Origin: Deltaproteobacteria bacterium
GTDB lineage: Bacteria > Desulfobacterota > Desulfobulbia > Desulfobulbales > SURF-16
DNA: 11,878 bases
Assembly (NCBI GenBank): GCA_029939635.1
Contig: JAOZSN010000092.1
Span: 1-11,878, forward strand
Direction: 5' to 3'
Shown here in pieces: positions 1 to 6,423 of the stretch; within the stretch, counting starts at the first letter, position 1, and the number at the start of each line of letters is the position of its first letter. Position numbers and translations under genes: made by a program. The notes below the pieces were generated by a model. The model did not search any database, had not been told where the DNA came from, and saw only the letters and a program-made list of their open reading frames with translations.

Positions 1-1392
1 TTGGCAAACCGTTTAAAGAGTCAGTTCTTGGCTAATATGTCCCATGAAATACGAACTCCCCTTAATGCTATTCTTGGCTACAGTGAATTGCTCACTATTG
101 CTGATCTCCCTGCTGTTCAGCAGGATCAGGCCGCTGTTATTCTCAGCAGTGGTCGCACCCTGCTTAGTATCATTGATGACATCTTAGAGATTGCTAAAAT
201 AGATGCGGGGCGCATGGAAATTGATGCCCACGAGGTTCATTTTGGTGAATTTTTAGAGGAAATAATTACCTTTTTCAGGGATAAGGCCATGGAAAAGGGA
301 ATCAAGCTTCACCTTGATTTGGAGCAGAGTACTCCTGTCAGCCTTATTCTTGATAAGAGTCGCATGCGGCAGGTTCTTTTTAATCTGTTAGGTAATGCTG
401 TGAGTTTTACTGAGCAGGGGCAAATTACTCTGCGGGTTCGCCATCAGCATACTAATGATATGATTCACCTTGTTATTACTGTTGAAGATACGGGCAGAGG
501 TATTGAGGATAGTCTCCTTCCTTTCCTGTTTACTCCCTTTGCTGGCCCGGATGGCATTGCCCAGCACAAACCTGGCCTGGGTCTGGCTATCAGTCAGCGT
601 CTTATCACGCAGATGGGAGGTGAAATTACAGTGGTCAGCGAGTTTGGGAAGGGTTCAATTTTTACTGTTGATTTGCCCGAGGTTGCCTGTGGTTCTGCTC
701 ACCAACATGTTATTGTTGAGGATGAAGAGGAAGACATCCTTTTTGCGCCATCCTGGATTCTGGTGGCAGATGATGAGCCTGATAATGTCGATCTGGTTCG
801 TGCCATTTTGCATGATAGCCCCTTAGAGATCAAGACGGCCAGTAATGGTGCAGAGGCCTTGGAAAAGATCAAGTCGAATCCTCCTGATCTAATATTGATG
901 GATATTCAGATGCCGGTTCTCAATGGCATTGAGGCCACTCGTCGTCTGAAAGCTGATACGGTCATGGCCGGAATTCCAGTTATTGCCATGTCGGGTGATA
1001 TTGGTCAATATGAGGGACAGGGAGATCTTTTTGCTGGCTTTATTCCCAAACCTTTTGAAATTCAGACCTTAAAAAAAGAAATAGGTCGTTTCCTTGACCA
1101 TCCACGTGAAAATAACGATACTCTTCAAGACGCACCTGTCTCTGATGAAGGTTTGAAATCGCTTTCTGGAAAATGGCAGTTACCGTTGACTGCTCTTTTG
1201 AACAAGGCCGAGGCTAGTGGTAGTCTGGAGGATGCGGCAGAGGTGGGTCGTCTTTTGCTGGATGTGGCTGAAGAATGTGGTTTGGTTCAGGCCGCAGATT
1301 TAGGCAACGAATTTTTGGATGGAGTACAGCAGTTTGATATCCTCAAGGTTGAGGGACTTATCAAGCAATGTAAGACAGGATTTGGACTATGA
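1..1392 (+). CDS. Hybrid sensor histidine kinase, C-terminal part (5' truncated by window edge)
   Basis: This cytoplasmic kinase module autophosphorylates on a histidine and passes the phosphate to an attached receiver; its input domains lie outside the window. The reading frame is open at base 1, and residue 15 is already the phospho-accepting His of the MSHEIRTPLNAILG motif, so the TTG at base 1 is not a real start. Visible parts, numbered from base 1: dimerisation/phosphoacceptor region about 5-70; HATPase about 115-228 with N-box Asn132, DTGRG at 163-167 and GLGLA at 192-196; receiver about 252-368 with acidic pair Asp257/Asp258, phospho-Asp301, Ser331 and Lys350. The last 90 or so residues are helical, rich in Leu, Ala and Glu, and contain no histidine, so they resemble an Hpt-like helical tail but cannot accept phosphate. 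The stop overlaps the next gene's ATG (ATGA), implying translational coupling to the HD-GYP regulator, the likely partner. Stimulus unknown. Confidence 0.93.
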   Translation: MANRLKSQFLANMSHEIRTPLNAILGYSELLTIADLPAVQQDQAAVILSSGRTLLSIIDDILEIAKIDAGRMEIDAHEVHFGEFLEEIITFFRDKAMEKGIKLHLDLEQSTPVSLILDKSRMRQVLFNLLGNAVSFTEQGQITLRVRHQHTNDMIHLVITVEDTGRGIEDSLLPFLFTPFAGPDGIAQHKPGLGLAISQRLITQMGGEITVVSEFGKGSIFTVDLPEVACGSAHQHVIVEDEEEDILFAPSWILVADDEPDNVDLVRAILHDSPLEIKTASNGAEALEKIKSNPPDLILMDIQMPVLNGIEATRRLKADTVMAGIPVIAMSGDIGQYEGQGDLFAGFIPKPFEIQTLKKEIGRFLDHPRENNDTLQDAPVSDEGLKSLSGKWQLPLTALLNKAEASGSLEDAAEVGRLLLDVAEECGLVQAADLGNEFLDGVQQFDILKVEGLIKQCKTGFGL

Positions 1393-2447
1393 GTGATCAA
1401 CCGCTTCTCTTTATCGTAGATGACATGCCAGCCAATATTCAGGTGGCCATGAGTCATTTGGAACAGTTGGACTGTAGCTTTGCCTATGCCACCAGTGGTG
1501 AACAGGCCTTAGAACGCATTGTTGCCAGCAAACCTCAGCTTATTCTCATGGACGTGGCCATGCCAGGTCTTGATGGATTTCAGACCGTGGAGGCCTTGAA
1601 AAAGCAGGTTGAGACAATGGATATTCCTGTCATTTTTCTCACTGCCCGTACAGAGCCTGAAGATATTGCCCGTGGTTTTAAGCTTGGTGGTGTTGATTAT
1701 ATTACCAAGCCTTTTTCTGGTGCTGAGTTACTGGCTCGGGTGCGTACCCATCTTGAGCTTAACGCCTATCGCCTTGATCTAGAGACCCAAGTGGAGGAGC
1801 GAACCCACGAGACGAATCTCCTTAAAAGTGCTGTTATCGAGGTCATGGGTGAACTGGCCGAGTTTCGTGATCCTGAAACAGGTGGTCACATTAAACGGAC
1901 CCAGCATTATGTAAAGGCCCTGGTGAGCAGCCTGGCAGAGCATGATACGTTTAGTGCGCAAATCGACTCGAGTTATATTGATCTGCTCTATAGATCTGCC
2001 CCTCTCCACGATATTGGTAAGGTTGCAATCGGTGATAATATTCTGCTTAAACCTGGCAAACTTACAGATGCTGAGTTTGAGGAGATGAAGAAACATAGCC
2101 AGTATGGTGAGAGTGTTATTGCCCGGCTGGAAAAAAAGGTGCAGGGCAGCTCATTTCTAAAATATGCCAGAGAGATTGCTGGTAGCCACCATGAAAAATT
2201 CAATGGTCAGGGTTATCCTCGTGGCCTGCAAGGTGACGAAATTCCTTTGGCCGGTCGGATTATGGCCATTGCAGATGTCTATGATGCTTTAGTCTGTAAA
2301 CGAGTCTACAAGGATGCCATGCCTCATAGTAAGGCCATGGCCATTATGCAGGAAGGGCGGGGGACGCATTTTGACCCGGATATCTTTGATGTCTTCTGGG
2401 ATATTGAGGAGGTGTTTCAGGCTATAGCACGGCGCTTCCTTGATTAG
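1389..2447 (+). CDS. Response regulator with HD-GYP c-di-GMP phosphodiesterase domain (RpfG-like)
   Basis: Predicted cytoplasmic two-component output protein that hydrolyses cyclic di-GMP when its receiver is phosphorylated. The 352 residues comprise: receiver about 5-122 with Asp11/Asp12, phospho-Asp55 in LILMDVAMP, Thr85 and Lys107; a helical, probably coiled-coil linker about 124-150; and an HD-GYP domain about 150-345. The metal-site signatures are present: GGHIKRTQ near His167, HDIGK at 207-211 with His207/Asp208, and HHEKFNGQGYP at 267-277, so the GYP triplet is intact and activity is expected. The ATG overlaps the kinase stop by four bases, with ACAGGA about 8 bases upstream as ribosome-binding site. 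The preceding hybrid kinase is the obvious phosphodonor. The output is therefore a change in c-di-GMP level (motility or biofilm decisions in known family members), not transcription, since no DNA-binding domain is present. Confidence 0.93.
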   Translation: MSDQPLLFIVDDMPANIQVAMSHLEQLDCSFAYATSGEQALERIVASKPQLILMDVAMPGLDGFQTVEALKKQVETMDIPVIFLTARTEPEDIARGFKLGGVDYITKPFSGAELLARVRTHLELNAYRLDLETQVEERTHETNLLKSAVIEVMGELAEFRDPETGGHIKRTQHYVKALVSSLAEHDTFSAQIDSSYIDLLYRSAPLHDIGKVAIGDNILLKPGKLTDAEFEEMKKHSQYGESVIARLEKKVQGSSFLKYAREIAGSHHEKFNGQGYPRGLQGDEIPLAGRIMAIADVYDALVCKRVYKDAMPHSKAMAIMQEGRGTHFDPDIFDVFWDIEEVFQAIARRFLD

Positions 2448-2521
2448 TGTTACCTGTCCAGGAACAGCGGAGCGGTGTCTACCTCATCTTCGCCAATTTA
2501 GGCACTCCTGAACAGGTAACA
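2448..2521. repeat. 74-bp element with inverted ends between convergent genes (possible MITE remnant or terminator-like hairpin)
   Basis: The ends TGTTACCTGT (2448-2457) and ACAGGTAACA (2512-2521) are perfect reverse complements. After one mismatch the pairing resumes for five more bases (CAGGA 2459-2463 with TCCTG 2506-2510), giving a 15-of-16 stem around a 42-base loop. The left end starts at the base right after the HD-GYP stop codon. No T-run follows on either strand, so a standard intrinsic terminator is not supported, although the position between convergent genes suits transcription termination. TG...CA ends are typical of several IS families, so a tiny non-autonomous element is possible; no target-site duplication is evident. 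AACAGGT is also repeated in tandem at 2511-2524. Confidence 0.5.
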
Positions 2522-2545
2522 GGTACGTGGTGAAAAAACTCTTTT

Positions 2546-4132
2546 CTAGCCAAAGGCTGCAGTAAATAGCTTTTTGGTATAGGGGTGTTTGGGGGCTGTA
2601 AAAATATCGTGGCCTGTACCTTGTTCAACAATGGCACCATTCTTCATCACGGCAATTTCGTCGGCTAAGGCGCGAACCACACGGAGGTCATGGGAGATGA
2701 AGAGGTAGGCAATATTGTATTTTGTCTGGATAGCACGTAGCAGCTCAATGATCTGGGCCTGGATGGTGGTGTCTAGGGCGCTGGTGGGCTCATCCATGAC
2801 AATGAATTTTGGTTTTAAAACAACCGCCCTGGCAATGGCAATGCGCTGTCGCTGACCACCTGAAAATTCATGGGGGTAGCGCCCCATCATGGTTGCTTGC
2901 AGTCCTACCTCTTCTAAGACCTCCGTCACCCGTTTTTGGCGGGCAGCCTTGTCCATTTCTTTCGCATGTACCTGTAGTCCTTCTCCAATAATTTCACCCA
3001 CTGTCAGGCGGGGTGACAGGGAAGAGAAGGGGTCTTGAAAGACCATCTGCATCTCTTTGCGTAAAGAACGCATTTCGACAGGTTTTTTATGGCGAAGATT
3101 TTCATTATTAAAGAGAAGCTCACCGCGGGAGTCGAGCAGGCGTAGCAGGCAGAGACCCAAGGTGGATTTTCCTGAGCCTGACTCACCAACAATGCCATAG
3201 GTCGTGCCTTCTCTGATGGTGAGGGATACGTCATTAACCGCCTTTACCTCACCAACTTTGCGTTTGAAGAAACCTTTGGTGATGGGAAAGGCACAGTGCA
3301 GATTGTTAACCTGTAACAATTTTTGGTTGTCAAGGCGTGGTGTTTGCTCACCCTTTGGTATGGCATTAATTAACTCTTGGGTATATTTTCTCTCCGGGCT
3401 TGAGAAAATTTTCGCCACATTACCCTTTTCCACTATCTTACCTTGGCGCATGATGGCAACCTGGCTGGCGAAGTTTTTCACCATATTAAGATCATGGGTG
3501 ATGAGCAAGATGGCCATCTTAAACTCCTCCTGGAGTTCGGCCAGCAGGGTAAGGATTTGGGCTTGGATGGTGACATCAAGGGCCGTGGTTGGTTCGTCAG
3601 CAATGAGGAGTCCTGGGCGGCAGGCCAGGGCCATGGCAATCATCACTCGTTGTCTTTGACCACCAGAAAGTTGGTGGGGGAAATCGGCCAGTCTACGTTT
3701 GGGGTCAGGGATGCCGGTGCGGTCAAGTAAGGTGATGGCCTCATTTTCTGCCTCATGAATGCCCATACTGCGGTGCAGCAGCAGTGGTTCCATAAGCTGT
3801 TTACCAATGGCCTGGACCGGATTTAATGAGGTCATGGGTTCCTGGAATATCATGGCGATATTCCGGCCGCGGATGTGGCGTAAGTCTGCCTCAGGTAAGG
3901 TTAGAAGATCCTGATCATTATAGAGAATACGCCCCTTGGCCTGGAACTGATTAACGCCAAAGAGCTGTAGCACGGCAAAGGCGGTTACTGATTTCCCTGA
4001 TCCAGATTCTCCCACCAGGGCATGGGTCTGACGCTGGGCAATGGTGAGGTTGACGTCATGGAGGACAGGGATAAATTCCGCGTCTGTCTGGAAGCCACCG
4101 CTGAGGTTTTTTATTTCTAAGAGTTTTGTCAT
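2546..4132 (-). CDS. yejF: Peptide ABC transporter ATP-binding protein YejF (double ATPase)
   Basis: ATPase subunit powering the YejABEF peptide importer at the cytoplasmic face of the inner membrane. Two complete ABC domains are fused in 528 residues, close to the E. coli YejF length. Domain 1: Walker A GESGSGKS at 41-48, signature LSGGQ 155-159, Walker B ending IADE 177-180, H-loop His213. Domain 2: Walker A GESGSGKS 316-323, signature FSGGQ 423-427, Walker B ending MDE 446-448, H-loop His481. All catalytic motifs look intact in both halves. Peptide-transporter style segments (ERKYTQEL, KHPYTKKLF) follow each domain. It is the last gene of the operon, separated from yejE by 98 bases rather than overlapping it. 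The ATG is the only plausible start, but its upstream sequence is A-rich with no recognisable Shine-Dalgarno. OppD/OppF fusions are the alternative family, but the neighbours and overall similarity favour YejF. Confidence 0.93.
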   Translation of the reverse strand: MTKLLEIKNLSGGFQTDAEFIPVLHDVNLTIAQRQTHALVGESGSGKSVTAFAVLQLFGVNQFQAKGRILYNDQDLLTLPEADLRHIRGRNIAMIFQEPMTSLNPVQAIGKQLMEPLLLHRSMGIHEAENEAITLLDRTGIPDPKRRLADFPHQLSGGQRQRVMIAMALACRPGLLIADEPTTALDVTIQAQILTLLAELQEEFKMAILLITHDLNMVKNFASQVAIMRQGKIVEKGNVAKIFSSPERKYTQELINAIPKGEQTPRLDNQKLLQVNNLHCAFPITKGFFKRKVGEVKAVNDVSLTIREGTTYGIVGESGSGKSTLGLCLLRLLDSRGELLFNNENLRHKKPVEMRSLRKEMQMVFQDPFSSLSPRLTVGEIIGEGLQVHAKEMDKAARQKRVTEVLEEVGLQATMMGRYPHEFSGGQRQRIAIARAVVLKPKFIVMDEPTSALDTTIQAQIIELLRAIQTKYNIAYLFISHDLRVVRALADEIAVMKNGAIVEQGTGHDIFTAPKHPYTKKLFTAAFG

Positions 4133-4230
4133 GATTTTTTTGCTGCTAATTGCACAGATTTACACGGGTGATTTTTTCTTTTTTGTGTAATTGGAGTCTC
4201 GCAAGCTCGCTTACCTCATGCAATCCGCAG
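4133..4230. other. yejE-yejF spacer with imperfect hairpin and degenerate decamer repeat
   Basis: This 98-bp gap inside the operon has no gene. AATTGCACA (4148-4156) can pair with TGTGTAATT (4184-4192) with one non-Watson-Crick position. The loop contains a T-rich run on the + strand, which is A-rich in the yej transcript, so it is not a transcription terminator for that operon. CACAGATTTACACGGGTG at 4153-4170 matches the complement of the decamer repeat at 8396-8424 at about 15 of 18 positions and is probably a decayed copy. No Shine-Dalgarno for yejF is seen. Confidence 0.45.
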
Positions 4231-5250
4231 CTAATTCTTTCGTGGATCAAATGCTTCCCGTAATGCCTCACCGATGAATATCAGCAGTACCAAGGTTATA
4301 ACCAGCACCCCAAAGGTGGTTAAAGAAATCCACCAGGCATCAATATTGGCCTTACCTTGAGCCAGTAATTCGCCTAGGCTTGGTGACGGTGGTGGGACGC
4401 CCAGTCCTAAAAAATCAAGGCTGGTCAGGGCGATAATGGCCCCTGACATGCGAAAGGGTAGAAAGGTAATCACCGGTGTCATAGAGTTGGGTAGTAAGTG
4501 GCGTCGCATAATGGTTATATTGCCAACACCAAGGGCACGGGCAGCCCGGACATAATCAAGGTTACGGCTCTTTAAAAATTCAGCCCGTACATAATCACCC
4601 AGCCCCATCCAGCCAAACATGGAGAGCAGAATGAGTAGCAGCCAGATACTCGGCTTAAAGATAGAGGCAAAGATAATGAGCAGATAGAGCTCAGGCATGG
4701 CTGACCATATCTCAATAAAGCGCTGGCCGATAAGATCTGTCTTGCCACCAAAATAGCCCTGTATGGCTCCGGCCAGGATGCCTAGGTGGGTACCAACGAT
4801 GGTCAAGGCCAGGGCAAAGAGTACTGAGAGGCGAAAGCCGTAGATCAGTCGGGCCAGCACATCTCGACCCCGATCATCGGTGCCGAGTATATTGTCCTGG
4901 GTTGGTGGGGATGGTACGGGCTCACTGAGTTGGTAATTGATCGATTTATAGCTATGGGGGTTAGGTGGGAAAATGGCCATGTTCGTGCCCGTGCTGATTC
5001 TATCCAGGATATACGGGTCACGGTAATCACAGGGGGTCTCAAAATCACCGCCAAAGGTGGTCTCTGGGTAGTCGCAGAGCATGGGGAAGTAGGATTGTCC
5101 CTCATAACGGACATATAGGGGGACATCGTTGCTGAGTAACTCTGCTCCGAGACTGCTGATAAAGAGCAGGCTAAAAAGAATGAGGCTCCAGAAGCCTCGG
5201 CGGTTACGTCTGAACTTGTGCCAGCTTCTATTTTCAGCAAAGAGTTGCAT
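4231..5250 (-). CDS. yejE: Peptide ABC transporter permease YejE (DppC/OppC family)
   Basis: Second inner-membrane channel subunit of the Yej peptide importer, pairing with YejB. It has 339 residues against about 341 in E. coli. The N-terminus (basic HKFRRNRRGFWS then a hydrophobic helix about 20-38) is typical of DppC-type permeases. It is followed by a long extracytoplasmic segment about 40-120 containing YFPML and FGGDF stretches characteristic of YejE rather than of DppC. LGTDDRGRDVLARL at 122-135 precedes the transmembrane core (helices about 140-165, 188-212, 258-282, 308-330). The EAA loop that docks on the ATPase lies about 233-255 (AARALGVGNITIMRRHLLPN). Its ATG immediately follows the yejB TAA without a gap, with a GGTGGGG stretch upstream as a likely ribosome-binding site, so the two permeases are probably translationally coupled. 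Confidence 0.94.
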   Translation of the reverse strand: MQLFAENRSWHKFRRNRRGFWSLILFSLLFISSLGAELLSNDVPLYVRYEGQSYFPMLCDYPETTFGGDFETPCDYRDPYILDRISTGTNMAIFPPNPHSYKSINYQLSEPVPSPPTQDNILGTDDRGRDVLARLIYGFRLSVLFALALTIVGTHLGILAGAIQGYFGGKTDLIGQRFIEIWSAMPELYLLIIFASIFKPSIWLLLILLSMFGWMGLGDYVRAEFLKSRNLDYVRAARALGVGNITIMRRHLLPNSMTPVITFLPFRMSGAIIALTSLDFLGLGVPPPSPSLGELLAQGKANIDAWWISLTTFGVLVITLVLLIFIGEALREAFDPRKN

Positions 5251-6300
5251 TTAGTTGTCCCCACCGTCAAAGGTGATACGGGGGTCAACTATGACATAGC
5301 TGAGATCTGACAGCAGGCGGGCAAAAAGGCCGAGGATGGTGAAGATATAGAGTGTGCCCAAAACCACGGGGTAATCGCGGTTGAGGATTGACTCATAGGC
5401 CAGCAAGCCCATGCCATCTAGTGAGAAAATTGTTTCAATGAGCAGGCTGCCGGTAAAAAATGCCATGATAAAGGCACCTGGAAAGCCAGTGATAATGGGG
5501 ATGATGGCATTACGGAAGATATGGCCATACAAAATTTTGTTTTCACTTAAACCCTTGGCCCGCGCAGTAATGACGTATTGTTTACCAATCTCCTCAAGAA
5601 ATGAATTCTTGGTGAGCATGGTCATCACCGCCAGGCTGGATACTGCCATGGAGGATATGGGCAGTACCATATGCCAGAGATAATCAACGATCTGTGCTAG
5701 GAGAGACATCTCACTCCAGCCATCAGAGACCAGGCCGCGAAGGGGAAAGATATTCCAAAAACTGCCACCACCAAAGAGGACAATGAGCAGAATGGCCAGC
5801 ACAAAGCCGGGGATAGCATAGCCCACTAAGATAATGGTGGAGGTAATAAAGTCAAAGCGCGACCCATCCCGCACCGCCTTTTTAATGCCAAGAGGAATAC
5901 AGATGCCATAGACAATGAGAAAGGACCAAAAACCCAGCGACATGGAGACTGGCAGTTTGGAGATGACTAGATCCACCACTGAGCTGTGGTGGTAATAGCT
6001 GTCACCAAAATCAAAGAGCAGGTAATTTTTAACCATGGCCACAAAGCGTTGCAAGGGAGGCTTGTCAAAGCCATAAATCTGGCGGATTTGTTCAATACGA
6101 TCTGCATCAAGTCCCTTATTGCCCTGGTAGACAGAGCGAGCCACAGCCACCTCAGCACCACGACTGCCTCCCTCCAAATCTGCAATCATACGCTCCACAG
6201 GCCCACCCGGCACAAATTGGGTGATACTGAAGGTCAGCAGCATGATACCAAACAGGGTAGGGATCATGAGTAATATGCGGCGGAGGATGTAGGAGGTCAT
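5251..6300 (-). CDS. yejB: Peptide ABC transporter permease YejB (DppB/OppB family)
   Basis: First inner-membrane channel subunit of the Yej peptide importer. Chosen start is the ATG giving MTSYILRRILLMIPTLFG, which aligns with the usual DppB/YejB N-terminus (transmembrane helix about 8-28 followed by the FVPGGP motif at 29-34); this gives 349 residues. A TTG at 6325-6327 would add nine residues (MFAIRYSLF), but they are encoded by a palindromic repeat and are not family-like. Further landmarks: YGFDKPP at 76-82, FDFGDS 96-101, transmembrane core about 120-330, and the EAA loop about 240-265 (ITARAKGLSENKILYGHIFRNA). Neither candidate start has a Shine-Dalgarno: the bases before the ATG are CTCTTTTC. 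The 3' end abuts yejE. The unusual feature is the repeat forming its leader. Confidence 0.94.
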   Translation of the reverse strand: MTSYILRRILLMIPTLFGIMLLTFSITQFVPGGPVERMIADLEGGSRGAEVAVARSVYQGNKGLDADRIEQIRQIYGFDKPPLQRFVAMVKNYLLFDFGDSYYHHSSVVDLVISKLPVSMSLGFWSFLIVYGICIPLGIKKAVRDGSRFDFITSTIILVGYAIPGFVLAILLIVLFGGGSFWNIFPLRGLVSDGWSEMSLLAQIVDYLWHMVLPISSMAVSSLAVMTMLTKNSFLEEIGKQYVITARAKGLSENKILYGHIFRNAIIPIITGFPGAFIMAFFTGSLLIETIFSLDGMGLLAYESILNRDYPVVLGTLYIFTILGLFARLLSDLSYVIVDPRITFDGGDN

Positions 6301-6423
6301 GAAAAGAGAATATCGAATAGCGAACAAGGAATGTCGAATGATGAAGGATGGACTTTTTTCTTAATAGATAAGTACATTACTTCGGGATTCGATATTTCTT
6401 GTTCGACATTCTACGGTTCGTTG
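6301..6423. repeat. yejA-yejB spacer containing an inverted pair of GAATRTCGAA-type repeats
   Basis: The arm at 6321-6346 and the reverse complement of the arm at 6380-6405 agree at 21 of 26 positions (core CGAACAAGRAATRTCGAAT), separated by 33 bases. Short units such as GAATATCGAA and GAATGTCGAA recur on both sides, at 6308-6317 and 6329-6338 and in complement around 6388-6412. In the yej transcript the arms could fold into a long imperfect hairpin immediately before the yejB start, followed by a pyrimidine-rich stretch. That could protect the yejA message or partly terminate transcription, making binding protein more abundant than permease; this role is inferred. The palindrome itself is directly visible. 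Confidence 0.7.

Noticed and set aside
1..3. TTG at base 1 as the start of the hybrid kinase
   Set aside because: The frame begins 14 residues before the phosphoacceptor His inside a conserved domain; the gene clearly continues upstream of the window.
1110..1389. C-terminal Hpt phosphotransfer domain in the hybrid kinase
   Set aside because: The segment is helical but contains no histidine, so it cannot be a functional Hpt domain.
2448..2521. Integron attC site
   Set aside because: The ends are inverted repeats, but they do not fit the RYYYAAC / GTTRRRY core-site pattern, and no integrase or cassette is nearby.
3204..3659. Open frame on the + strand opposite yejF (151 codons)
   Set aside because: It is antisense to a fully conserved double ATPase with all motifs intact, has no ribosome-binding site of note and no recognisable domain; a shadow frame.
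4845..5288. 147-codon - strand frame overlapping yejE in another frame
   Set aside because: The composition is Ser/Thr-rich and unlike any domain I know; yejE in the other frame has clear family features across the whole stretch.
6301..6327. TTG start for yejB adding MFAIRYSLF
   Set aside because: The extra residues are encoded by the palindromic repeat, do not resemble the family N-terminus, and the ATG at 6300 gives the expected MTSYILRRIL beginning.
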